Assembly: GCA_904419315.1 (NCBI GenBank)
Contig: CAJFQY010000005.1
Coordinates: forward strand, 4,623-68,622
Reading direction: 5' to 3'
Length of the DNA: 64,000 nucleotides
Source: Zongyangia gallinarum
GTDB lineage: Bacteria > Bacillota > Clostridia > Oscillospirales > Ruminococcaceae
Part shown: piece by piece, positions 15,886 through 23,666 of the stretch
How positions within the stretch are numbered: position 1 is the first letter of the stretch
How the letters are laid out: each line of letters starts with the position of its first letter
The notes under the pieces: model-generated
Told to the model about the DNA's origin: nothing
The model's database searches: none
Seen by the model: only the letters and a program-made list of their open reading frames with translations
Made by a program: the position numbers and the translations under genes

Positions 15886-17583
15886 ATGAACAACAACCAA
15901 CTGACCCTTTGTCCTAACTGCCAGAATATTTTAGACGAGACTGGGCACTGTAGTGAATGCGGATATACTTCTAATGAGCGACTTTCCCCCTTGGTGAGTG
16001 GATTCCTACTCAAGGATCGTTACATTATTCAGGAGGTAAGAGACAGCAACCCAGAAGGTTTTACATATGTAGGACATGATAATGATACAGACACAACGGT
16101 CATCATTCGGGAATATTTGCCTGCAAATCTCTGTAAAAGAAATCTGGACGACGGAATTGTAGTAGTTACACAAGGTAAAGATGCGCAATATAAAGCTCTA
16201 ATGATGGATTTTATCGATCTAAATAAGGGACTCAAAAAGCTCAATGGTATGGAATGTATTGTGCCCATGCTGGATTTATTTGGCCAAAACAATACGGCAT
16301 ATGCGGTTTATCAGCAGATAAAGACGATTACTTTAGATGAATTGGTGACCCGGGCCGGGGGAAAAATTAAATGGGAGCAAATCAGCCAGCAGATCATAAT
16401 CTTGCTCAATACCCTTTCGGCGGTCCATGAACTGGGCATCATCCATCGGGGATTCTCGCCAGAAAATATCCTGATTGACCCATCAGGGAACCTTTGGATC
16501 CGTTCTTTCTGTACAGCATCGGCAAGAACAGAGGGCAGCGAACTGGGAGCCCAGCTTTATAAGGGTTATAGCGCTCCGGAGCAGTATTCCCTCAATGGGT
16601 GGCAGGGAACCTGGACGGACATCTATGCCATTGCCGCGGTAATCTACCGGTCTATTACGGGGATTATCCCGCCGCCTTCCACTGACTACGAAAAAATGCA
16701 ACGGCTTCCCTCCGCTATGGACGTGGATTTTGACATACCTTCCCATGTATCCGACGCTTTGGCGGAAGCGATGGTAGCTGATACCGATCGGCGAATTCAG
16801 ACTGTGGAAGGGTTTGTGGCTAAATTAACAGGCAAGGTGGGAATATCCGATACCTGTGTGTATGATACCAAAACCTATGTGAAACCAGAAACAAAGGAAA
16901 CGCAAATTTCTGAGAAAAAACAAATTAAGAAGCGTAATCATAAATATACGCTTATTACAGCGTTGGTGACAGGTATCATTCTCCTTGCCGTTGCCGGTAC
17001 AGTATTTTGGCAGATTTTCCAGGCTAGAAGAAATCCGGGGTCGGACGCCAGCACATCTCAGAGTTCAGACGGCACATCTGCCTCGGGGGAAAATGAGCCA
17101 TTGACGGTGCCCAATTTGGTCGGTTCCTTTATCGAGACTGTGAAGTTAAATAAGAATGTGACGGATTATTTTAACCTTGATATTAAGGAAGCCTATAGTG
17201 AGGATTTTCCGGAGGGTGTTATTTTTGCCCAGGATCCTGATGAAGGGGAGACGGTTCTGGGTCAACGTGGTACTATTACGGTAACAGTGAGCAAAGGTTC
17301 TGAAATGGTCAAGATGCCCAATATTGTCGGTTATACTCAGGAACTTGCAGAGCGCACCTTGACAGATTTGGGAATTAAATATGAGATTGTACCGGTCTAC
17401 GACGACACGCTGGAAGATGGCAAAGTAGCCCGCACCGATAAAGAAGTCGGGGAAGAAATCAGCAAAGACACGGACACTGTCATGATATTTATCAAAGCGG
17501 AAGGGTACGAGTCCCCCTCTGGGTCGGAAGGTGAATCCGCCTCCAGTAATCCGTATACAAAGCCATGGTGGAAGGTTGACTAA
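15886..17583 (+). CDS. Zinc-ribbon, kinase-like (degenerate) membrane protein with two PASTA domains
   Basis: About 565 residues. A zinc ribbon (C-P-N-C at 9-12, C-S-E-C at 22-25) precedes a Hanks-type kinase-like domain (about 45-315), then a Lys-rich stretch, one membrane helix (354-378), a Ser/Gly linker and two PASTA domains outside the cell (about 408-475 and 476-545). The kinase core has lost its catalytic residues: the V-A-I-K lysine is Arg75, H-R-D reads H-R-G (187-189), and D-F-G reads S-F-C (207-209), although A-P-E (230-232) survives. It is therefore a probable pseudokinase that senses muropeptide through PASTA and signals by binding. The start at 15886 has AGGAG 10 bases upstream; the ATG at 15859 (GGAG, 8 bases) is an alternative adding nine residues. 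It is followed by a GntR-type regulator. Confidence 0.85.
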   Translation: MNNNQLTLCPNCQNILDETGHCSECGYTSNERLSPLVSGFLLKDRYIIQEVRDSNPEGFTYVGHDNDTDTTVIIREYLPANLCKRNLDDGIVVVTQGKDAQYKALMMDFIDLNKGLKKLNGMECIVPMLDLFGQNNTAYAVYQQIKTITLDELVTRAGGKIKWEQISQQIIILLNTLSAVHELGIIHRGFSPENILIDPSGNLWIRSFCTASARTEGSELGAQLYKGYSAPEQYSLNGWQGTWTDIYAIAAVIYRSITGIIPPPSTDYEKMQRLPSAMDVDFDIPSHVSDALAEAMVADTDRRIQTVEGFVAKLTGKVGISDTCVYDTKTYVKPETKETQISEKKQIKKRNHKYTLITALVTGIILLAVAGTVFWQIFQARRNPGSDASTSQSSDGTSASGENEPLTVPNLVGSFIETVKLNKNVTDYFNLDIKEAYSEDFPEGVIFAQDPDEGETVLGQRGTITVTVSKGSEMVKMPNIVGYTQELAERTLTDLGIKYEIVPVYDDTLEDGKVARTDKEVGEEISKDTDTVMIFIKAEGYESPSGSEGESASSNPYTKPWWKVD

Positions 17584-17628
17584 GATTTTCATTGTGTGAA
17601 ACAAATAAAAGTCTGGAGTGTTATAAGC

Positions 17629-18267
17629 TTGGGAAGTATCAAAAAAATTGTTGCGCCTGCTTACCAGAGAATTGCCGTGGATATTGCAAATAGCATTGCG
17701 GATGGAAAATACACAGTAGGGCAGCGTATTTCGGGTAGAACGACCTTGGCGAGTCATTACGGCGTATCCCCGGAGACTATCCGGAAAGCAGTGTGTATTC
17801 TGCAGGATGTTGGAGTTCTCAGCGTTACACAAGGAAGCGGCATTGAGATCCTTTCCTTGGAAAATACCATTGAATTTATTGAGCAATACCAGAAGATACA
17901 GACTATTCGGGATATCCGGAGAAGCATTTACCAGTGGTCGAAAAACCAGAAAACTCAGCAGGAGGAATTGCTGGATAATGTCGAGCAATTGCTGAGCCTT
18001 ACAGAACGATATGATGAGGTTAATCCCTTTACCCCTTTTCGATTTCATATTACCCAGGGGATGCAAAATGTAGGAAAGACCAGCTCTGACCTGATGTTCT
18101 GGCAGAATACGGGTGCCACCATTATTGCAATTAAGCGCGGGGTAGATATTATCTTGTCGCCGGGCCCTTATGCGGTTTTTCACCTGAACGACATTATCTA
18201 TTTTATTGGGGAAAAAGAATGTTATGAACGGGTAAAAAAATTGTTTATGCCTGAAAAGGATGGATAA
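17629..18267 (+). CDS. GntR-type HTH regulator with TrkA-C (RCK_C) domain, BusR-like
   Basis: About 212 residues. A winged HTH lies at the N-terminus (A-Y-Q-R-I-A-V-D-I-A, G-R-T-T-L-A-S-H-Y-G-V-S-P-E-T-I-R-K-A, then the wing L-S-V-T-Q-G-S-G), followed by a helical linker and a C-terminal RCK_C/TrkA-C domain (about 130-212, with G-A-T-I-I-A-I-K-R-G and S-P-G-P-Y-A-V-F). This architecture is that of BusR, which in lactic acid bacteria binds cyclic di-AMP through the RCK_C domain and represses betaine uptake. No osmolyte transporter is adjacent, so its target is unknown. I prefer the TTG at 17629, 10 bases after GGAG, over the GTG at 17596, because it gives the family N-terminus. Confidence 0.82.
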   Translation: MGSIKKIVAPAYQRIAVDIANSIADGKYTVGQRISGRTTLASHYGVSPETIRKAVCILQDVGVLSVTQGSGIEILSLENTIEFIEQYQKIQTIRDIRRSIYQWSKNQKTQQEELLDNVEQLLSLTERYDEVNPFTPFRFHITQGMQNVGKTSSDLMFWQNTGATIIAIKRGVDIILSPGPYAVFHLNDIIYFIGEKECYERVKKLFMPEKDG

Positions 18268-18305
18268 AAAGATGCCTGGTCAAGAAAGGCCAGGCATCTT
18301 TTTTT
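18266..18305 (+). terminator. Rho-independent terminator after the BusR-like gene
   Basis: AAAAAGATGCCTGG (18266-18279) pairs with CCAGGCATCTTTTT (18290-18303), overlapping the stop codon. Confidence 0.93.
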
Positions 18306-18321
18306 GTTTGCGCGGAAAAGT

Positions 18322-18350
18322 AAAAAGGCCTGTAAGTACAGGCCTTTTTT
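18322..18350 (-). terminator. Terminator of the rpsF-ssb-rpsR operon
   Basis: AAAAAGGCCTGT and ACAGGCCTTTTT flank an AAGT loop, just after the rpsR stop on the minus strand. It stands back to back with the preceding plus-strand terminator. Confidence 0.92.
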
Positions 18351-18351
18351 A

Positions 18352-18594
18352 TTAGTCGCTGATGTAGGGCAGAAGTGCAAGATGACGTGCACGTTTGATA
18401 GCAACGGTCAGCTGACGCTGATGGCGTGCACAGGTACCGGTGACTCTGCGGGGAACAATTTTCGCTCTCTCAGACAGATATCTTCTCAGCTTCGGCACAT
18501 CTTTATAATCGATTTGTTCAACTTTGTTGACACAGAATTCGCAAACTTTTTTGCGGCCTTTTCTGCCACGATTGGGTCTGTCAGTTCTTTCCAC
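18352..18594 (-). CDS. rpsR: 30S ribosomal protein S18
   Basis: An 80-residue small-subunit protein that forms a heterodimer with S6 on 16S rRNA. The N-terminus contains R-K-V/K-K-V-C-E-F-C plus a basic stretch, and the core Y-K-D-V-P-K-L-R-R-Y-L-S-E-R-A-K-I-V-P-R-R-V-T-G-T-C-A-R-H-Q-R is reduced here to its key blocks D-V-x-x-L, R-R-V-T-G and H-Q-R-x-L. It starts at a GTG (18594) with AGGAGG 9 bases upstream. It is the last gene of the conserved rpsF-ssb-rpsR operon. Confidence 0.97.
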   Translation of the reverse strand: MERTDRPNRGRKGRKKVCEFCVNKVEQIDYKDVPKLRRYLSERAKIVPRRVTGTCARHQRQLTVAIKRARHLALLPYISD

Positions 18595-18632
18595 GGTACA
18601 TAACCTCCTTTAAGAATAGGATTTACACAAAA

Positions 18633-19079
18633 TTAGAACGGAAGATCATCGCCGAGATCAATCTCTTCGAAATCATCCATGTTGCCGCTCTCAAAAGAAA
18701 CGGGAGCACCAGTCTGAGACTGTACAGGCTCGCCCGAAGCGGCTGGAGAGGCACCAGATGCATTTTTGCCTTCTACAAAGCTGACATTGTCGGCAAGAAC
18801 TTCAAAGCGACGGCGCTTATTGCCATCTTTGTCAGTGTAATTAGAAACCTGAATTCTGCCGTCAATGGCGATGGCATTACCTTTGTGGAAATAGCGGCAG
18901 ACAAACTCCGCAGTACTTCTCCAGGCAACGATATCGATGAAATCCGTTTGACGCTCCGCATTTCTGCTGTAAGGACGATTCACAGCGACAGTGAAGGATG
19001 TTACAGCAATATTATTAGGAGTGTGGCGAAGTTCAGGATCCGCGGTGATTCTTCCAACAAGGATCGCTTTATTCAGCAT
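18633..19079 (-). CDS. ssb: Single-stranded DNA-binding protein
   Basis: 148 residues with an OB-fold (1-105) starting M-L-N-K-A-I-L-V-G-R-I-T-A-D-P-E-L-R and containing the F-T-V-A-V-N-R and W-R-S-T-A-E motifs. A flexible Ala/Ser/Gly linker leads to the acidic tip ending D-D-L-P-F, which recruits replication and repair enzymes. It lies between rpsF and rpsR, the usual Firmicute order, so it shares their promoter. The ATG at 19079 has AAGGGGTG upstream. Confidence 0.98.
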   Translation of the reverse strand: MLNKAILVGRITADPELRHTPNNIAVTSFTVAVNRPYSRNAERQTDFIDIVAWRSTAEFVCRYFHKGNAIAIDGRIQVSNYTDKDGNKRRRFEVLADNVSFVEGKNASGASPAASGEPVQSQTGAPVSFESGNMDDFEEIDLGDDLPF

Positions 19080-19093
19080 AGTTGATGCACCCC

Positions 19094-19387
19094 TTATTTG
19101 TCCTCTTTGCTGACAATCAGTGTACGAAGTACGCCGTCAGTAATTTTGTAGATACGGTCCAGCTCAGCGGGGAACTGAGAGTCTGCGGTGAAATTGATCA
19201 GATAATAATATCCCTCAGTTTCATCATTGATCTCATAAGCGAGTCTGCGCTTGCCCCACTCCTCTACGGAGTCGATTGTACCGTGCTCCGCAATCAGATT
19301 GGAGAACTTGTCTACCAAAGCTTTGACGCCTTCTTCACCCAATTTTGTGTTCAGTACCATGACGGTTTCGTATTTGGCATTTGCCAT
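19094..19387 (-). CDS. rpsF: 30S ribosomal protein S6
   Basis: 97 residues starting M-A-N-A-K-Y-E-T-V-M-V-L, with the L-A-Y-E-I-N-D-E-T-E-G-Y-Y motif typical of S6. The start at 19387 has an excellent AAAGGAGG 9-10 bases upstream; a longer frame reaching 19438 runs through the leader RNA and is not coding. First gene of the operon, with a strong promoter about 85 bases upstream. Confidence 0.97.
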   Translation of the reverse strand: MANAKYETVMVLNTKLGEEGVKALVDKFSNLIAEHGTIDSVEEWGKRRLAYEINDETEGYYYLINFTADSQFPAELDRIYKITDGVLRTLIVSKEDK

Positions 19388-19470
19388 CTCTAAAACACCT
19401 CCTTTTGGACTTGTGGCCCTGTCACAAAGACAGAGCAAGGATATACCGTTTTATTGACGGTAACATTAAA
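19388..19470 (-). ncRNA. Structured 5' leader of rpsF (possible S6:S18 autoregulatory element)
   Basis: Between the promoter and the rpsF start the minus-strand transcript can fold into two hairpins: TACCGT/ACGGTA around a 7-base loop (19444-19462 on the plus strand), and a longer bulged stem with CTTG/CAAG and CTGTC/GACAG blocks (roughly 19407-19439). S6:S18 complexes bind a bulged leader hairpin in many bacteria. I see the fold, but the assignment to that RNA family is inference. Confidence 0.4.
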
Positions 19471-19498
19471 ATTATACCATGAAACAAATCTTTGTCAA
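19471..19498 (-). promoter_or_regulatory. Consensus sigma-A promoter of rpsF-ssb-rpsR
   Basis: On the minus strand, a perfect TTGACA (19498-19493) and a perfect TATAAT (19476-19471) are separated by 16 bases. This is the closest match to consensus in the window, as expected for a ribosomal protein operon. Confidence 0.9.
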
Positions 19499-19504
19499 GA
19501 AATG

Positions 19505-20374
19505 TCACAGATTTTTTGCAATGTTTTTCAGATATTCCCGGAAGTCGTCTCCTACCTCTTTGTGAGTCAGACCTACTTCCACAGTGGCCTGGAGAATGCC
19601 CAGCTTGCTGCCCATGTCATATCGTGTGCCAGTATAGGCAACACCAATCATGCTCTCCCGGTTAGCTAGCACCCGCATAGCATCGGTCAGCTGTATTTCG
19701 TTGCCGGCACCGGGCTTGGTATTTTCCAGGATGTCAAAGATAGAGGGAGGAAGGATACACCGGCCCAGAATGGCAAAATTGGACATGATCTGATCGGGTT
19801 TGGGCTTTTCAATCATATCTGTTACCTTGTAATAATTGTCGTGAAGAGGGGAGGTATCAAGGGTGCAATATTTATGGAGAAGCTCGGTAGCAACCTCTTT
19901 GATACCGACGATACCCATGCCGTATTCCTCATAGGCCCGGCATAGCTGCCCACAGGCGGGGTCCTCACCAATGATAACGTCGTCCCCGTAGAGCACGGCA
20001 AAGGGCTCATCCCCTACAAAGGATTTCGCACAGTAAACGGCATGGCCCAATCCCTTGGTTTCCTTCTGGCGCAGATAACGGATTTCAGCCATGTTGGCAA
20101 TGTCGATCATCTGCTGACAGACTTCGGTGCGCCCGGCATTGAGCAGTTTTTGCTCCAACTCAGGAGAACGATCAAAATGATCCTCCATTGTAGATTTGCC
20201 ACGGCTTGTGATGATCAGGATTTCCTCGATTCCGGATTTGACGGCTTCCTCCACGATGTACTGGATCGCCGGCTTGTCCACAATGGGAAGCATTTCCTTA
20301 GGGATGGATTTGGTGGCGGGCAGTACCCGTGTGCCAAGACCTGCCGCCGGAATGACAGCCTTTCTTACCTTCAT
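19505..20374 (-). CDS. galU: UTP-glucose-1-phosphate uridylyltransferase
   Basis: A 289-residue nucleotidyltransferase that makes UDP-glucose for cell-envelope glycans. N-terminal V-R-K-A-V-I-P-A-A-G-L-G-T-R-V-L-P-A-T-K contains the G-x-G-T-R nucleotide loop; S-I-P-K-E-M-L-P and V-D-K-P-A-I-Q-Y follow, then the G-L-G-H-A-V block and the Y-G-D-D metal site. The start at 20374 has AGGAGG 6-7 bases upstream; codons further upstream in frame are not supported. It is transcribed towards the rpsF promoter region; the stop lies only 7 bases from that promoter's -35 box. Confidence 0.95.
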   Translation of the reverse strand: MKVRKAVIPAAGLGTRVLPATKSIPKEMLPIVDKPAIQYIVEEAVKSGIEEILIITSRGKSTMEDHFDRSPELEQKLLNAGRTEVCQQMIDIANMAEIRYLRQKETKGLGHAVYCAKSFVGDEPFAVLYGDDVIIGEDPACGQLCRAYEEYGMGIVGIKEVATELLHKYCTLDTSPLHDNYYKVTDMIEKPKPDQIMSNFAILGRCILPPSIFDILENTKPGAGNEIQLTDAMRVLANRESMIGVAYTGTRYDMGSKLGILQATVEVGLTHKEVGDDFREYLKNIAKNL

Positions 20375-20475
20375 AAAAACCTCCTGAACCGCAAATAATC
20401 GCGGCCGCCGTTCTCTGTGGCAACGGCATACCGATTTCAGACACAAAAGTGCCTTTCATAAATGGGAAAAACCCA

Positions 20476-21444
20476 TTACATCAACATTTGATAGGACATA
20501 AAAAAGGACGCGGCCATGTAGCTAAAGAAGAACAGGACCAAAATGATCACGATGGTTGTGCGGCTGACACCACCCATGGCAGATAAGGTTGCCTTCACAT
20601 CGGTGTGTCCCAAGCGCTTTTCGTTTTCTTTGATTTTTTTGATTTTGCGTATCGCAAAGTATTTGTAAATTTTGGTGCCGAACATACCAAGCAAAATACT
20701 CATACCGAAAAAAACAATTCGGGAAATATTGTACCACATGTTCAGTGAAGAAGACTCCAGGGTAAGAATAGAAGTTAAATTCGTTGTTGCTGCGGTCATA
20801 AAGTACTGGACATATTCTCTTACGACCAGGATAGAGGGGACAAGGCAAGCCACATATACTGCCATAAACAGGGCGCCCAGGAGATACATTTTTCGATAGA
20901 AGAAATAGATGAAATGGAAAAAGCAAGCCGACCAACTCCAACAGAAGGAACGAGTTTTATCAGCAAGAGCCTTAAAGCGGGGCAGGTAATAGTGGGAATT
21001 CTCCCGGACATATGCCGCCACCTCTGCTGCGCTAACACCGTCGATGTCCGCATCGGGATGGACGCCACCCAAAGGGGACATAGCCGCATACATATTCTGA
21101 TAAGGGTTGGCGCCAGGATATTGCTGCTGTTCCTGGGCATGGAGATTGTATCCGCATTTAACACAGAAAAGGGCCTCCTTGGGATTTTCTGTCTGGCACA
21201 TAGGACAACGTACCATTTCATGGGATGCATCAGATTCCGGCCCAGAAGCAGCACCATGATCCGAAGTATAGGGACGCTCCCACTGATATCCCTGCCCGTG
21301 ATTTTCTTCAAATGCGCAGTGCCCCAGTTTTTGATAGCATTCCCGATGATGGGGTGTTCCGCAGATAGGGCATACAACAATATCGTCAGCCAGTTCAAAC
21401 TTTTTTTTGCAAACAGGACATTCTATTCCCACAAAATTTGCCAA
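20476..21444 (-). CDS. RING-like and zinc-ribbon membrane protein (DUF2628-type tail)
   Basis: A 322-residue protein with two N-terminal zinc modules. The first (about 8-50) has C-P-V-C, C-P-I-C-G-T-P-H-H-R-E-C and a further Cys, in the style of the prokaryotic RING finger; the second (about 80-105) has C-P-M-C and C-V-K-C. After a Gln/Pro/Gly linker comes a block with F-K-A-L-A-D-K, S-W-S-A-C-F-F and Y-R-K-M-Y, typical of DUF2628, with at least four membrane helices in the C-terminal half. Function unknown; cytoplasmic zinc fingers tethered to the membrane suggest protein binding. The start is a TTG at 21444, 7-8 bases after GGAGG. It lies upstream of galU on the same strand. Confidence 0.75.
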   Translation of the reverse strand: MANFVGIECPVCKKKFELADDIVVCPICGTPHHRECYQKLGHCAFEENHGQGYQWERPYTSDHGAASGPESDASHEMVRCPMCQTENPKEALFCVKCGYNLHAQEQQQYPGANPYQNMYAAMSPLGGVHPDADIDGVSAAEVAAYVRENSHYYLPRFKALADKTRSFCWSWSACFFHFIYFFYRKMYLLGALFMAVYVACLVPSILVVREYVQYFMTAATTNLTSILTLESSSLNMWYNISRIVFFGMSILLGMFGTKIYKYFAIRKIKKIKENEKRLGHTDVKATLSAMGGVSRTTIVIILVLFFFSYMAASFFMSYQMLM

Positions 21445-21763
21445 GATACGTCCTCCTTTGTATGAGAATACCATGGAAAACATGATACAATCTTATTGTA
21501 CAGAAAACATGTGAATAATTCTAGAAAAGAAAGAAATTTTTCTGGGTAATTTAAGGAACAATGCCATGATCAGGCGCAGCCATGTTCCACGCGCTTTTCA
21601 TTGACCCTATTATAAACGATAGGAAGAAAAAAGCCAAGACGGATGACCGCTACCAGGGGATTTTCTTTACTTTTCATAGGAAATCCACTATAATAAAAAT
21701 ATTCTGTATTCCCACAAAATCAAGAGATTCTGAAGAACGGGGCAGAGAAAGGAATCACACGGC
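21445..21763. promoter_or_regulatory. Divergent intergenic region with a probable prfB promoter
   Basis: This 319-base gap separates the minus-strand zinc-ribbon gene from prfB. On the plus strand, TTTACT (21666-21671) and TATAAT (21689-21694) are spaced by 17 bases, about 70 bases before prfB. I see no convincing gene; a 68-codon frame here has no ribosome site or recognisable motif. Confidence 0.55.
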
Positions 21764-22882
21764 ATGCTGTTGGAATTTGAGGAATTAAAGCAGGCCCTGA
21801 CAGAGTTGCGGCCTGAGATTGACAATTTAAAGGAAGCCATCAATTACGACGCAAAGAAAGCGGAACTTCAGGAGCTGGAAGAGCGGGCCCAGGATCCTTA
21901 TTTCTGGAATGATGCTGAGGGTTCCCAGAAGGTAATGCAGAGAACCAAGGTGGTTAAAAACACAGTAGAGGGGTATGAAGCCCTTTGCACAGGCTATGAC
22001 GACATCATGACGATTATTGACATAGCCGCCGAAGAAAATGATGATTCCCTCTATGGGGAGGCAAAGGAAGCATTTGATAAACTTTCCGCCGATGTAGAAC
22101 AGCAAAAATTGTCCACCCTCCTTTCGGGAGAATATGATGACAAAAACGCGATTCTTACCTTTCATGCGGGAGCGGGCGGTACTGAAGCCCAGGACTGGGC
22201 ACAGATGCTCTACCGGATGTATACCCGATGGGCAGAACGTCATGGATTTAAATATAAGATCTTGGACTATCTGGATGGCGAGGAAGCTGGAATTAAAAGC
22301 GCATCTATCTTGATTGAGGGCATCAATGCTTACGGTTATCTCCGCTCGGAAAACGGAGTGCATCGTCTGGTCCGGGTTTCTCCCTTTGACGCGTCAGGCC
22401 GGAGACACACTTCTTTTGCGTCTCTGGAGGTTATGCCCGAAATTGGAGAAGACTCCAATGTGGAGATTCGGGATGAGGACATCAAGGTGGATACTTACCG
22501 CAGTTCTGGCGCCGGAGGGCAGCATGTTAACAAGACAGAGTCTGCGATCCGTATTACCCATCTGCCTACGGGTATTGTGGTAGCCTGTCAAAATGAGCGC
22601 AGCCAGCATCAGAACCGGGAAGTGGCTATGAAAATGCTGGTTTCCAAGCTGATTCAAATTAAGGAACAGGCCCATTTGGAGCGGATTGAGGATATCAAAG
22701 GAGAACAGATGCAAATTGGCTGGGGATCTCAGATCCGTTCTTATGTGTTTATGCCCTACACCCTGGTCAAAGACCACCGCACCAATTATGAGTCAGGCAA
22801 CATCAATGCGGTGATGGATGGTGACCTTGATGGCTTTATTAACGCTTATCTCAAGGCCAAAAGTTTGGGACAAATCGATTAA
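21764..22882 (+). CDS. prfB: Peptide chain release factor 2
   Basis: RF2 recognises UAA and UGA and triggers peptide release. The stop-codon-reading tripeptide S-P-F lies in R-V-S-P-F-D-A, and the universal G-G-Q is in S-S-G-A-G-G-Q-H-V-N-K. The protein is 372 residues and continuous from the ATG at 21764: the in-frame UGA and +1 frameshift signal that autoregulates RF2 near codon 25 in many bacteria are absent. Regulation by its own product through frameshifting is therefore not possible here. It has its own promoter and a strong terminator. Confidence 0.97.
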   Translation: MLLEFEELKQALTELRPEIDNLKEAINYDAKKAELQELEERAQDPYFWNDAEGSQKVMQRTKVVKNTVEGYEALCTGYDDIMTIIDIAAEENDDSLYGEAKEAFDKLSADVEQQKLSTLLSGEYDDKNAILTFHAGAGGTEAQDWAQMLYRMYTRWAERHGFKYKILDYLDGEEAGIKSASILIEGINAYGYLRSENGVHRLVRVSPFDASGRRHTSFASLEVMPEIGEDSNVEIRDEDIKVDTYRSSGAGGQHVNKTESAIRITHLPTGIVVACQNERSQHQNREVAMKMLVSKLIQIKEQAHLERIEDIKGEQMQIGWGSQIRSYVFMPYTLVKDHRTNYESGNINAVMDGDLDGFINAYLKAKSLGQID

Positions 22883-22891
22883 GCCAATGAC

Positions 22892-22921
22892 AAAAAGCAG
22901 CCGGAAACGGCTGCTTTTTTT
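22892..22921 (+). terminator. Rho-independent terminator after prfB
   Basis: AAAAAGCAGCCG (22892-22903) with CGGCTGCTTTTT (22908-22919) and a GAAA tetraloop. Confidence 0.95.
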
Positions 22922-22954
22922 GATGAAAAGGCTACGGTATGTTGAATCTGAATT

Positions 22955-23596
22955 CTAAAGGGAAAGGTCATAGAGTGAATGCAGGAGCTCCTGGACCTCA
23001 TTGACAAAACGACCTGCATGAAAGCCGTCGCATACGGCATGGTGTACTTGTAGGGCCAGGGGAAGGTAGGTGTGGTTTTTCTGGCTGAAGAAACGCCCCA
23101 TGGTAAAGATGGGGAGGAGATAGTCGTTGCTTTTTGGCAGGTGCAGGTGAAAGCTCTCAAAGGTCACCCAGGGTATCATGGAGACAGTAAAGACATTTTC
23201 CGGCATATTCGGCTTGGCGATAAATCCTTCCCTATCTCCATAACATGTAATGTCTTCCTGATATCGTTTTAAAAACTCCTGATAATCGCCGCAATATTCT
23301 GTCCAGATGTTGGAAAATGTCTCCGTCTGCTGATGAAAAATAGTATAAGAAGGGAAAACTACGTCATAAAAACCTAGCTCGCCATGGCTGTTTATGGCCG
23401 TGCGGAATTCTTCATGGCAATTTACAACTTTTGAAAGAACAAATAGCATGGTAGGGTAGAGTTTTAGCTTGCGCTCTCGCAACGCGGAAATATCCAGATT
23501 TGCCGTCATACTGTAGCTACAGGGAACATGGGAATGATAATGATCGTAATATTCACTTCGTGACCAGGTGGACTTTTCTATTTTGTTCCATTTCAT
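22955..23596 (-). CDS. Chloramphenicol O-acetyltransferase, type A family
   Basis: A 213-residue CatA-type acetyltransferase, which would transfer acetyl from acetyl-CoA to the 3-hydroxyl of chloramphenicol. The catalytic motif H-H-A-V-C-D-G-F-H (185-193) is intact, with His186 aligned to the catalytic base. The N-terminal W-S-R-x-E-Y-Y-D-H-Y and F-Y-P-x-x-L-F blocks (here L-Y-P-T-M-L-F) fit the family. No mobile element, repeat or other resistance gene is beside it, and its base composition resembles the neighbours, so it looks chromosomal. Whether it confers resistance or acts on another hydroxylated substrate cannot be judged here. A modest AAGGTCAAG ribosome site precedes the ATG. Confidence 0.9.
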   Translation of the reverse strand: MKWNKIEKSTWSRSEYYDHYHSHVPCSYSMTANLDISALRERKLKLYPTMLFVLSKVVNCHEEFRTAINSHGELGFYDVVFPSYTIFHQQTETFSNIWTEYCGDYQEFLKRYQEDITCYGDREGFIAKPNMPENVFTVSMIPWVTFESFHLHLPKSNDYLLPIFTMGRFFSQKNHTYLPLALQVHHAVCDGFHAGRFVNEVQELLHSLYDLSL

Positions 23597-23666
23597 TTGT
23601 TCTTGACCTTCTGCTTTTAAGAATTCGTTGGGGAAATACGGGAAGAAAGAAGCCTACCGACAGAAA

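Noticed and set aside
19100..19440. Plus-strand frames over rpsF and ssb
   Set aside because: Antisense shadows of conserved ribosomal and ssb genes.
21582..21788. 68-codon frame upstream of prfB
   Set aside because: No ribosome site, overlaps the probable prfB promoter and the prfB start in another frame.
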